Origin: Ichthyosporea sp. XGB-2017a
Lineage: Eukaryota; Opisthokonta; Ichthyosporea
DNA length: 20,926 nt
Direction: 5' to 3'
Assembly: GCA_002811675.1 (NCBI GenBank)
Contig: PDIM01000070.1
Span: 105,234-126,159, forward strand
The notes beneath the pieces were generated by a model that was not told where the DNA came from, did no database searches, and saw only the letters and a list, made by a program, of their open reading frames with translations. Shown one piece after another: positions 1 to 9,838 of this stretch (positions are counted from its first letter, which is position 1; every line of letters starts with the position of its first letter). The position numbers were made by a program, and so were the translations under genes.

Positions 1-1436
1 CCCATGGCCATGCCGCCGTAGCTGTGCGTACTTCATAGTGTATCTATTCTAATAAAGTTATGACAAATACCCCTTCAATTCTATGTAGTGCAAAATGTGT
101 TTTTGTTGGTTATAGTTTACATTACTATTTACTTGCACTTTTATGTTTGGTTTATTTTGTACTATAAGTTTTAGCATAAACTATATGCACTGTGTGCCTT
201 TGGTGGCTCGAATGGAATGTACTCTGAGCTTAGGACGTTGCTGGGCGCTGGCTGAGAATTATTGAAAAACCAATGAACTTTATGTTTTTGGTGTAGTAAA
301 ATATTGAAAGAAAAATTACGTGTGCCGAATTTGAACTTTCGCCGTTTTTTTCTATTGATCCGTTATTTGACATTCCACAACCCACTTAGCCCGTACTCGC
401 AAGGCACAAACCGGTACATAATGTACCAGAGCTGTTTGTGACCCAATAAAAGAATTGAAAATGCCAGTTCCCAATCCCCACCGATGCACAGTCACATTCA
501 GGCTTCAATCACTGCATTGGTCATTGCACTGCAAGTCACCAGTGAACCAGGTGAACTGCGCTTGTATTAAGGTTTTTGCACTTTACTCTCATCATTTGCC
601 CCTTAATAAGGTTCCAATGGAATGTGGAACCATCAAAACACTAGAGTATACATTTGTGTATTAGAACATGTTGACTTCCTCTTATCCCGTCTCTATATGC
701 ATTCGCATTCTTCGTGCCCGTCATCATTGGAAGGGCATTTGCATTTCTTTTTCCCCACGTGTGGCTAATAGTTGCTTTTTCGAATGATGCAAACTTGAAA
801 TTTGGTAACACAATATTTTCATGATTTGTGCTCATAGAACGTGATATGAGTTCATGGCATTGATATCTCAACCAACGCAAGGTACTTACTTCAGTGTTTC
901 TCGTGAAGTATCTATGCTTTCTGAACTTTTAAACCTTGAGCACAGACACGTGGATAAAGCGCACTTGCTTCCTTGCTTGCCACATATTTTCAGAAAACTT
1001 TTTTTGAGTAAAAAACAAGAAAAAAGCGAGGCCGAACGAGGCCTCGAAAAAAGATAAATTAACAGATGCCAAATATAGCAAAAAGTAAATAAAAAATAAA
1101 TGCATTCTGTATTCTGGCACCTTTTAAATTTTGGGCTTTTTCTGACCATTGACATTTCCTTATTGGGGATTATTACGTAAACAAAACATCCTTCCCCCGA
1201 TATATCTCTCTGTACCCCTTATTATCACCCGGGCTGTCCTTGTACTTCCCATGCCAAATAGGCGCTAAGAGTTTCTGTACAGAGGATATTGAGAACGGGG
1301 TTCATTCAGACACATTTAGGATACACTGATTTTATTCATGTGCGAAGTACATGTTGAATCATTTACTCGTTGGTGTAATATGTGCTTTTGGATAAAATTA
1401 AGTTGAGCAGTCACATAATCAAACACATAAAGATAT
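1..1436. other. Left flank without a convincing gene
   Basis: No frame here has the length, composition or motifs of a real gene. The first bases read as a short open frame ending in TAG at 19-21 on the + strand, with AATAAA at 51-56. This could be the last few codons and poly(A) signal of a + strand gene lying left of the window, but six codons are too few to judge. A second AATAAA lies at about 444-449. A 7-bp perfect hairpin sits at 1027-1046. The last part, up to 1436, is presumably the promoter and 5' UTR of the ODF3-like gene; an in-frame TAA precedes its ATG. I see no clear TATA box. Confidence 0.5.
1027..1046. repeat. Perfect 7-bp hairpin with 6-nt loop, flanked by A runs
   Basis: CGAGGCC (1027-1033) pairs perfectly with GGCCTCG (1040-1046) around the loop GAACGA. 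A runs lie on both sides, so either strand would give a GC-rich hairpin next to a homopolymer run. It lies about 390 nt upstream of the ODF3-like gene. No role is known. Confidence 0.6.
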
Positions 1437-2543
1437 ATGAAAATGGGGAGTTGTCAAATCCCGCGGGTAGCAGGGCTTTCTCGTCGAGGGGCACTAACAA
1501 AGCAAGACTTGAAAAAAGAAAAGCTACCAATTGAAGCTCGTATAACTGGTCCTGGACCAGCTGCATACAATCTACCAAATACAGTGGGGATAATACATCA
1601 TGATTTCTCAAGGCGAGTATCCCCTGCCCATTCATTTGGCTTGAAGAACATCGAAAAAGGTGGGTAGTGCATGCCAAGAAACACTTTCTAAATAGACCAA
1701 TCAAGGAATTCATGTCTAATTTTAAGACACACTTGTCTTTCTTCATTCTTCTTCCTCCTTAATAGCAAATTGTGTGTCTCCAGGACCAGCTGCATATCGC
1801 CCACGTCATTCGAGGACAGGACACGAGCGTAGCGAAGGTTACAGTATTGGGGGAAGAACAACACTAACCACCTCTAAAGGTACTTACTTTTTAAGAGATG
1901 GCCTAATTTTGCTTCACTAGATTGTTCACCACTAACTAATATTGCTTATGTTTTTTCACTTTTTTTTTGTTTTATAATTTTTGTGCTCCAGATCTTGTAT
2001 GCTCTCCTGGACCAGCACAGTACCACATTAGCATAGGCTCTTCAATGAAGAGGAAAACCATGGGAATTAAGCTAAAGGATTGGAAAAGTAAGTTTTATGC
2101 AAATTTCATGTTGTTGCAAGGCAAGAAAACTAAAGACCGATTTTTATTATTTTACTTCTGTAGCTGCTGAGGGACCAGGGCCAGGGCACTATACAGTCCC
2201 CGAGACCATTGGAGGAAAGAGCAGGGTGTATAATAGCTCAGCCAACTACTCAATATCAGGCCCAAGGACATTGGAAAAATCAACGACTACTCCCGGTCCA
2301 AACAACTACGCTGTTGTAGATATTGATATAACCTCTAAAAAGAAAAGATACCCGAAGTATTCACTCACCGGACGACCCAGAACAGCCAAAGATACGGAGA
2401 GCGTACCTGGGCCTGGTGCATATGATCAGAAATACGAGAGAATTTTGCCCCATACACCTGCTTTTACTATGCGTCAAAAGCACTCGGAATTCTTGCATGA
2501 GACTGTTGAAGGTTTTGAGACGGCTTTGCCGGAGCTTGTTTAG
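1437..2543 (+). CDS. ODF3/CIMAP-like PGP-repeat axonemal protein, four exons
   Basis: Proposed exons: 1437-1659, 1766-1879, 1992-2087 and 2164-2543, giving 270 residues. Introns are 106, 112 and 76 nt, all phase 1, with donors GTGGGT, GTACTT and GTAAGT and acceptors TAG, CAG and TAG. The product has six PGP (SHIPPO/STPGR) motifs: TGPGPAAY, SPGPAAY, SPGPAQY, GPGPGHY, TPGPNNY and VPGPGAY. It ends with a K-H-S-[DE]-[FY] segment like that near the C-terminus of vertebrate ODF3. The length is close to ODF3 (about 254 residues). Family knowledge: these proteins associate with doublet microtubules and outer dense fibres of flagella. The start is the ATG at 1437, preceded by an in-frame TAA; ATG 1443 is an alternative. 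A second in-frame acceptor at 1783 would drop six residues from exon 2; the first was preferred because it keeps the S-P-G-P motif seen in the next exon. The gene is convergent with AC-A. Confidence 0.85.
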
Positions 2544-2607
2544 CACATAACACCATACTCTTCCTTTGTTTCAAGTTATATCTCTCCTTCCAATTCCATA
2601 CTGATTA

Positions 2608-2613
2608 AATAAA
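2608..2613 (+). terminator. AATAAA poly(A) signal of the ODF3-like gene
   Basis: AATAAA lies 65 nt past the TAG stop in AT-rich sequence. It sits between two convergent genes and is the natural poly(A) signal for the + strand transcript. Confidence 0.55.
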
Positions 2614-2694
2614 TGAATTGAGAAGGGGAAAGAAATACATCGACACTAGGCCTCGCTCGCTTAGATCGACATAAGATTTTTTGGTCATTTGAGA

Positions 2695-2700
2695 TTTATT
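2695..2700 (-). terminator. AATAAA overlapping the AC-A stop codon
   Basis: On the minus strand the stop codon TAA runs directly into AATAAA (TTTATT on the + strand). This would make a very short 3' UTR, which fits the tight 155-nt gap to the convergent ODF3-like gene. Confidence 0.4.
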
Positions 2701-5700
2701 ACTTCGTTTTCATGACGCGTACACCATTCCAATCTTTTTGGGGAGGGTTTTGCAAAAAGAATTTGCAAGATTGAATGTGAATTTTGCAAGTAACATCGGC
2801 TTCATGAAGAGAAAGGTAAGATTCAAACTTTGAAAGAGCTTCCTCAAAATTCTGCTGTCGATAATCATTGAAAGCGTTCACAAAAAGTTCAATATCTTCA
2901 ACAAGTTCAACACTGCATCTAGCTTTGGCAGCTACAAGTTCGAATACAAGGCAAGGCAGGTCTTTCCCTTTTACAGCCACAAAATCAAGAGGCCGGCAAA
3001 TAAATTCACCTTTCACCATTTCATATGTTGCTTCAGAAATCATAATCGAGGTCCCATATTCTTTGTTTAACGCTTCGAGTCGCGATCCTAAGTTAATTGT
3101 GTCTCCCAAAGCAGTGTAATTTAATCGTTCTTTTGCCCCGAAGTTTCCAACAATGGCCTCCCCAGTATGAAGTCCTATCCGTGCCCGAACAACGGGGAAT
3201 CCGCGTGCAACCCAGCCCTTGGAAAATGAATTGAGCTTGTCCCGGCACTTTAAAGCTGCCATACATGCCTTTTCAGCATAATTATCCATATTTTCAGGAA
3301 CGTTCCACAAAGCCATTATTGCATCTCCAACATATTTATCAATACAACCTTGATGTTCTTCAATAATAGCAGTCATTTCTTGCAAATAAGCCCCCATCAA
3401 AGTAATCAACTTATCAAGCTCAAGACATTCAGAAATGTTGGTAAAGTTTACGATATCTGAAAAGAAAACTGTCACATATTTTCGCTCCCCACCTAAAACA
3501 GCCTCTTTCCTTTCCCGAATTAGATATCTGATAATCTCAATTGGAACGTATTTAGAGAAGGATTTCAATGCAGTTTTCATATTAAAAAGAGCCATGTAAA
3601 CGCGAGCGATTTCCTTTACCCACGAATTTAAACCATGTTCCGGAAATTCGTGGCGGAAGTCTAGCTCAGCATATCTCTTCAAAAGCTTAGTAGCCCTCAC
3701 TAGATCCCTGGTAATGTAATGGATAACAATATATGACACTAAGATGCTGAAAGCATACAAACCAATGCTTGTGTAAATGGCAACAAGAGCATTCTCCTTA
3801 TAGGAGTCTGTATAATCTTCTTCGGGAATAACAATAACTATAGCTACTCCACCTTTGGTGTAGTTTAGGCCCCCGGTCCTTACAGTTAAGCTAACTCCGT
3901 CAGAGGTCCAGACATTCGCAGATACCTGTTCCATACATATCCACTTAGCAGTGACATTCCCATTCGAACTGCATTGATCTTCTGCCATTCGAGCCCCAAG
4001 TCTAATTAAAAAGTTTGTACTATGAGATGGGTCTATCAAATTTGAATCACCAACAGAATTTGCAATCATTTTTCCATCGAACATGTTTACCATAAAGCCT
4101 ACTCCAGTCTTATAATATGAAAGCCCCTCCATGAAGGTACTGATGAACTGCAAGGTAAAATCCACACCCACTACTCCACCAAACTGACTTGTGGGAGAAA
4201 GTCGCTTCACTTGAGCATAAGCAGTAACCCCGGGAAGTCCCGAACTTGCAAAAGCATAAGGTTCTGAGTACCTTGTGCTTTCAGTATTCTTCCCATCTAT
4301 AAACCAAGGGCGATCCGATGGAACAAAAGTTGCATCCGGAAGATGAGCTGATGCGGAATCCCATAGGTTGCAAGATGAATAAGTTCTAAAACCACATGAT
4401 CTGTTCAGGGTATGGAAATTTCTTGTACCCGTCGTCCCGTCCCTTACAAACGAGACAGTATCTGTGGTGGCATTCCCTTCTTCTCTCACAAATACAAATT
4501 TGTCGTCTTCACTTCCATAGTAGGCTATGTAAGCTTGAACCATTCGAAGGTTGTATCCATTCATTAGAATGGCGTCTCGAAATAGGTATGCTAGATTATC
4601 CAAATCCGTCGCGGTTTGTAATGCTGGTAGATTGGCCAGTGTTGTAGCGGTCATTAATGGCCCGGAAAAGAAAAAATTATACTCTGCTAAAACTCTGTCT
4701 GCGGAATTTGCTACAATTAAATTTGAGCTATCTTCCAGCTCGTTGATGGCAGCATTCCAAAGCATAGCTGTAAGAATAGAAATTACAATAGCAAGAAGAA
4801 TGGCGTACAAAAGAACAAATGACGAGCGCAAAGAAAGAAGTTTAGCGCATCTGCCACTTCTTCTCATTTCATTTGATTTTTTAAAGGGGTTTCCAGTGTT
4901 GAGGGAAAGTTTGCGTGCTACTTCTGACCAGCTTGTACGCTTACAGACTAAAGGAATTGTCATGGACGTTGTATTTCCAGGATTGATCAATGATGTATCT
5001 ATTTCACAGGCCCCCAACTTCTCGTTACCGTCATAGAACGTTACCACTATTCCCGTTTCTCGAAGTGTTGCACTGTGGGTTTTGAATTCAAAAGACGTGT
5101 GCCATTTCTTTACGAGGATAGAGTCGTCGAGCTCTTGCTCTGTATCGATAAACCCTCCTAATGGCTGCAAACATGGATATATCCCAATATGCTTAGATTC
5201 CGAAGCCCTCTGTATCTTGCTTCCAGGCTGATAAAACTGAAGCGTCATTCTGGGCGTTGTTTTTATATTTACATTTAATGTTAAAGTGATAAGATTTAGA
5301 TTTACCACATCTCCATGACTTTTAATATTGAAATACAGACTCCCACTCCCCCCCCCTTTACATTCTTCCACACAGTTCTCTGTTACTGCTCCAATGTTTG
5401 CATCACTATCGCTTCCCATGGTTCGAACAAAAGGGCCTTGTACGGTTGGAAGAAGCCCAAAACTATCATTACCAACGGATGAATTTGCCAAACTATCTTG
5501 GCGAATGTGCACCTGGAAAGATTGCTGTAATGAATTATCAAGATTAGAGTCACATATGCTATCCCTGTGCGCTCCCAGGTAGTGAGTATCCTCTAGAACA
5601 TTAACGCTCTCATAGACCATTTGGTTTCTCTTTATGTCATTTAGCGTTAGTTTAAGACTTTCTGAGTCCTCGTCAGCACCCTCCGCATCTGCATTTTTGT

Positions 5701-5986
5701 CGCCATTCGAACCTGTATCATTTAGTGATCTAATACTTGCATTCAGAGATTCTAGCTTTTGTTCAACTCCTTTTAGTTGCAAGTTTGAATCTACTGAGCC
5801 ACCACCATCTTCCAATGCAATGCAATGGGCCATTTCGGAAGCCAACGAGCTGAATCTTCTTTCTTTTGAATCTTCTTCAATTGCCACTGATACTTCGTCA
5901 GTTTTCACCGACGCATCTCGCCCATCAGGATACAGTGCCGGCTCCGACCTGTCCCTTTTCCGAGTTTCTCTTCTTCTCCTTGGCAT
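2699..5986 (-). CDS. AC-A: receptor-type class III adenylyl cyclase (C2-like, dCache-like, cyclase)
   Basis: Single exon, 1095 residues from the first in-frame ATG (5986); the frame is open further only through a TTG before a TGA. Order: acidic, Ser-rich tail (1-210); divergent C2-like beta fold (about 215-347); TM1 (about 384-410); extracellular dCache-like domain (about 411-732, with the R-P-W-F motif at 559-562 and several N-x-S/T sites); TM2 (about 733-758); HAMP-like and transducer helices including S-K-Y-V-P; class III catalytic domain (about 836-1020); C-terminal helices and a W-N-G-V-R tail. Catalytic residues seen: metal Asp 844 (FFSDIVNFT) and Asp 888 (YVGDAIMA), Lys 884 and Thr 958 at the base-selecting positions, Asn 965 and Arg 969 (NLGSRLE). 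Lys plus Thr indicates a class IIIb adenylyl rather than guanylyl cyclase. The ligand is unknown. It is last of three tandem paralogues and the most divergent. Confidence 0.9.
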   Translation of the reverse strand: MPRRRRETRKRDRSEPALYPDGRDASVKTDEVSVAIEEDSKERRFSSLASEMAHCIALEDGGGSVDSNLQLKGVEQKLESLNASIRSLNDTGSNGDKNADAEGADEDSESLKLTLNDIKRNQMVYESVNVLEDTHYLGAHRDSICDSNLDNSLQQSFQVHIRQDSLANSSVGNDSFGLLPTVQGPFVRTMGSDSDANIGAVTENCVEECKGGGSGSLYFNIKSHGDVVNLNLITLTLNVNIKTTPRMTLQFYQPGSKIQRASESKHIGIYPCLQPLGGFIDTEQELDDSILVKKWHTSFEFKTHSATLRETGIVVTFYDGNEKLGACEIDTSLINPGNTTSMTIPLVCKRTSWSEVARKLSLNTGNPFKKSNEMRRSGRCAKLLSLRSSFVLLYAILLAIVISILTAMLWNAAINELEDSSNLIVANSADRVLAEYNFFFSGPLMTATTLANLPALQTATDLDNLAYLFRDAILMNGYNLRMVQAYIAYYGSEDDKFVFVREEGNATTDTVSFVRDGTTGTRNFHTLNRSCGFRTYSSCNLWDSASAHLPDATFVPSDRPWFIDGKNTESTRYSEPYAFASSGLPGVTAYAQVKRLSPTSQFGGVVGVDFTLQFISTFMEGLSYYKTGVGFMVNMFDGKMIANSVGDSNLIDPSHSTNFLIRLGARMAEDQCSSNGNVTAKWICMEQVSANVWTSDGVSLTVRTGGLNYTKGGVAIVIVIPEEDYTDSYKENALVAIYTSIGLYAFSILVSYIVIHYITRDLVRATKLLKRYAELDFRHEFPEHGLNSWVKEIARVYMALFNMKTALKSFSKYVPIEIIRYLIRERKEAVLGGERKYVTVFFSDIVNFTNISECLELDKLITLMGAYLQEMTAIIEEHQGCIDKYVGDAIMALWNVPENMDNYAEKACMAALKCRDKLNSFSKGWVARGFPVVRARIGLHTGEAIVGNFGAKERLNYTALGDTINLGSRLEALNKEYGTSIMISEATYEMVKGEFICRPLDFVAVKGKDLPCLVFELVAAKARCSVELVEDIELFVNAFNDYRQQNFEEALSKFESYLSLHEADVTCKIHIQSCKFFLQNPPQKDWNGVRVMKTK

Positions 5987-6546
5987 CTTGAAGGAGTTTT
6001 TACTTTTCCGCCACCCTCTCAAAGACAAAAAAAGAAGTCATTATCCGCCCAACTATGCTCTCCTTGAAGCAAGCGCAAATCTAAATATCCTTAGTTCCCA
6101 TTACCAAATAATCGAGCGAGCTTGCGAGCGATTCCTCCTTACTGATGGACAATTTAAATACACTTTTAGGGCGTCCTCTGATTGGCTCCTGGAATTTGCG
6201 CTACTATCTATAACCCTAAAGAAGAAAATGGCGAGCGAGCCGACCTTTAGGTCATTGCAATTTTATTTATTGTATTCTTTTGACAAGGGGGCCTTGGCCT
6301 TGTTATTTATTATCATGCCAATTTCTTTGCCATATATGGTAATCAGGCTCCATCTATATATCACCAGGCCGCCCCGACGTGGGCCATGCAGAGTGTTTCC
6401 GCATGAGGGCGATAAATTAAAGGTATAATAATATCATGTCTAGCTGATTGAAAGGTTTGAGGTTTCGCGTGAATAAGACGTTGAACGTCTATGCTAGAAC
6501 TCAAGAACAAAGCTACATGATAGAAGGGGTACCACGAAGTGTGTAT
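5987..6546 (-). promoter_or_regulatory. AC-A upstream region with CGAGCGAG motifs and inverted CCAAT
   Basis: This 560-nt gap lies between the AC-A start and the AC-B stop. On the minus strand a CCAAT pentamer lies at 6185-6181, about 195 nt before the AC-A ATG. CGAGCGAG occurs at 6113-6120 and again in GCGAGCGAGC at 6231-6240, with a related GCGAGCG at 6124-6130. Minus-strand AATAAA matches at 6262-6271 could serve AC-B. I see no coding exon. The + strand frame through this region is a chance opening. Confidence 0.4.
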
Positions 6547-9500
6547 TTATTTAGTGTCCATGATCCTCACCCCGTTCCATTCTTCTGGTATGCCATTTGC
6601 TAAAAGATTCTTGCAGGTATGAATGTGCAGTAGGGCTCCTTTATCTCTTGGATGCTCTTTTAAATACGACTCGAAAAGTGATAAGGCAAGGCTGACGTCT
6701 TTCGATTTTAAACTTTCCAGTGCTCTGGCAAAAAGTCGAACGTCCTCAATTTGTTTGACACTCGCAGATTCCACATGACATACAAGTTCAAATACAACAG
6801 ATGGATGCACTTTTCCTTTGACAGCAACCATATCTAACGGTCTACAGAGGAATTTGTCCATGACTTCTCGATATGTATCCTCCGAAATCATTATATTAGT
6901 GCCATATTCCTTATTCAATGCTTCAAGTCTCGACCCCAAATTAACGTTGTCGCCTAAAGCAGTATAGTTCAGTCTTTCCTTGGCACCAAAATTCCCCACA
7001 ATAGCTTCTCCTGTATGTATACCTATCCTAGCCTTAATAGCTGGGTACCCTTTCACAACCCAATCATCAGAGAATATTTTTAACCTCCTTTGATATTCGA
7101 TAGCCGCAGCACAAGCTTTCACCGCATGGTCATCGACAAGTTCGGGAGCATTCCAAAGAGCCATAATAGCATCACCTATGTACTTGTCAACAGTTCCTTC
7201 GTGCTCTTTGATTATTATAGACATTTCGTCCAAATACTCACCCATGATCGTTATAAGCTCATCAAGGGTTAACTCTTCAGAAATTCTAGTGAAATTAACG
7301 ATGTCCGAAAACAAAATACTTAAAATTCTTCTTTCGCCTCCTATTTTAGCAACTTGGTTATCCTTTACGAGTCCACGGACGACATCTGCCGGAACATATT
7401 TAGTAAAGGACTTCAAGGAAGAACGCATATTTGTTAGCGCATAGTATATTCGGCTTATTTCTTTAATAGGAGAATTCAGACCACTAGTATAGTCGTTTTC
7501 TGAAAATTCAAGGCTTGCAAATTTCCGCAATTGTTTCGTAGCCAAAACTAATTCTCTGGTAAATTCATTCACCATGAAAATTGATATGGCAATAGACAGA
7601 AACAAAAGAGCAACACCTACCGAAGCAGCAATGTACATCATCTCATTAAAAGATTCCGTGAAGTCATCAAAAGGAATAACAATGACAATAGCAAGGTTTA
7701 AACCCAAAGAGTCTTTAAATAAACGGCAGTACACAACGTCATCATTAGCAAAATAGGTAATGTTGTTTGCCGCCGTCAGCCATACACAGGTTGTATTGTC
7801 CGGGCCTCCGCATTCATCAAAAGAAGTGGTTTCCAGAAACGATGCTGATTTCCGAATAGCGCCGTTTTCACTATGGTTAGCAAAGACGTACTGATATTGA
7901 ATCTCAGCAGAGTTATCGGAGCTCGCAAATATTGTCCCGTTTGAAATTTGAACAAGATAGCCAAGCCCCGTCTTATAATACTGCTGTTCAGAAAGAAACA
8001 TACTAATCGCCTCTAACGCCAGATCCCCTCCTACTACCCCATTGAACGCCCCTGTGTCAGTTTGCCTTGCCTGCTGATAGGCAGTTATACCAAACCCCCT
8101 TCCATTAGCAAACAAGTATGGATCCGTCCATCCCATGCTCGTTGAAGCCTTTCCCAAAATATACCAATCTCTAGTAGATACATTGTATGGCTGCTCATAA
8201 GCCGTGCTCTGCGGGTCGTACAGAACACATGAGGTCTGCCACGTTTCGCACACTTTCGTAATAGCGTATCTACGCAACTTTGCCTGCTGGGCCAAAGTCG
8301 TGTCTGCGTAGCTAGCATTTTCGCTATTGACAGAGGTCATCCGATTATCAGCTGAACCATAAAACAAAGCTTCCACACTTGAAAGAGTATTTGCTCTAGA
8401 TTCATTCATACTTCCGAATTCGTACAAAAGAGACTGATTATACTGATTTAAATCAAACGCTTTTGCTAGAGGATTCTGGTTTATCCCAAGCACATTCATC
8501 GGAGGGCCTCCAAAAAACGTTTGAAGCTCTGCATAAATAGAATCCGCAGTAGACGACACCAGTTCTTTTGCAGAATTTTCAAGTTCGTCCCTAGCTGCTA
8601 TATACGTCAGGGAAGTCGTAACGGCAATCGCCACAACAAGCTGTATTGCGATTAAACACACAAAAACAGTCCTTATGGACACAATTTTGCGGAAAGGAGC
8701 CTTTTTGCCACCTTTTGCGTATTCGAATTCTTTCACAGTTTCCCCATCTCTGTTCTTAACTATTCTCCCAACGACACTTAGGAGTCGCTGTTGAATGACA
8801 CTCTTTGATGTAGACTGAAGCATAGAGAAAGATCCCCTTCTTTTCGTACTCATTAAGGGATAAAATCCATCCAAAGGAATATTTTCAAGCAATCCATCAA
8901 GAGGTATATTGCAAGAACCAAGTAGAGTACTATCGCCCTTAACATAAACCATTATTTCAAGAACTGCATATCCTTTTTCACAGACTAGAGGATTCGTAAC
9001 ATCAAAAGAAAATTCCCAGTCCCAGTGAGCCCCAAACAGCATCCCAGCTTCATCCCCATTTGCAGACGATGCCCGCCTAGTATTCCCCGATCCTCTGCGC
9101 GAATCTGGCCTTAAAGTATTACTATGCTCCTTGGGGCAGCTTGCAATAACTTCTGCCACATCGCGTACATCGCATTTGGCCATTGGCCCCGTCACTTTTT
9201 TACGATGGGTACCATGATGATGTCCAGGCGATGGGCATTCCCTCAGCTTTACCTTACAATATAAATCCAAACACGTTGATGGATCCAACCTAGGTCCCAA
9301 AATATTACAACCAACCAAGACAATTTCTAATTTAGATTTTGTATACAGCAATCTTACGTTTACTTCCCCTTGCACGATCCTCCCATCTTCATTAAAAGAC
9401 TCTGACTTTGTTACAAAGCTACCGTCTGGTTCTATTGTTGGTAAACACAACGACAAAAAGATTTAGTAAAAGCAGGGAGACTTTGTTGACAACTATACAG

Positions 9501-9838
9501 ATTTCCTTAGTGTTCTACGAAAACTTACCTGCAAGGCTCGATCTCGGTGCATACATTTTCGATTGAAAACTGCCCCTTCTATGTGATCTTGCTTCTGGTG
9601 GAAAGTCGTGAAGGGGGGACATGGAATCAATTTCTTCATCCCTCCCTTCAGCGTACGGAAACAACGGCCGCGAGCCTGATCCCACTTGAAGACTGTCACT
9701 AGGAGCCAATTCTTCACTACCTGCAGTGCCCACGATTACCCTTCGGCTTAGATCCGGCGCGGTGACTTCTATACTGTGCGAAGGAGATATTCTCCTATCA
9801 TTCGCCTCCCCAACCGGAGGAGTTTGTGGCTCCGACAT
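6547..9838 (-). CDS. AC-B: receptor-type class III adenylyl cyclase, two exons
   Basis: Exons 9838-9529 and 9431-6547 joined across a 97-nt phase-1 intron (donor GTAAGT, acceptor ATAG, TACTAAA-like branch site) give 1064 residues. Exon 2 alone has no ATG before the middle of the C2-like domain, so exon 1 is needed. Order: Pro/Ser/Arg-rich tail; C2-like domain (about 124-297, beginning GEVNVRLLY and ending GFYPL, with a His/Arg/Ser-rich insert); TM1 (about 357-382); dCache-like ectodomain (383-690, R-D-W-Y at 524-527, many N-x-S/T sites); TM2 (about 701-725); HAMP-like linker; catalytic domain (about 806-990); C-terminal helices and W-N-G-V-R tail. Metal Asp 813 and 857, Lys 853, Thr 927, Asn 934 and Arg 938 are all present, as in class IIIb adenylyl cyclases. 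TM1 and flanks closely match AC-C (K-I-V-S-x-R-T-x-F-x-C-L-I), so these two are the closer pair. Confidence 0.9.
9432..9528 (-). other. Intron of AC-B
   Basis: 97 nt, GTAAGT donor, ATAG acceptor. A TTTACTAAATC stretch about 30 nt before the acceptor resembles a branch site and is followed by a T-rich tract. The phase-1 join restores one frame from the exon-1 ATG into the C2-like domain. AC-A and AC-C show no intron at this place. Confidence 0.8.

Noticed and set aside
886-1155. 89-codon minus-strand frame with Phe/Leu-rich stretches
   Set aside because: It runs over A/T homopolymers and the hairpin, and has no recognisable domain or splice partner.
4551-5036. 161-codon + strand frame
   Set aside because: Antisense shadow of the AC-A TM1 and C2-like region, with no independent coding features.
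5987-6028. Longer AC-A opening to a TTG codon (the same 42-nt situation at 13676-13717 for AC-C)
   Set aside because: A TTG start is not expected in a nuclear gene. The first in-frame ATG is taken; an upstream spliced exon stays possible.
5634-6428. 264-codon open frame on the + strand antisense to AC-A
   Set aside because: It overlaps the AC-A N-terminus and its promoter, is Ser/Leu/Phe-rich as antisense of Ser/Lys/Glu codons gives, and shows no domain.
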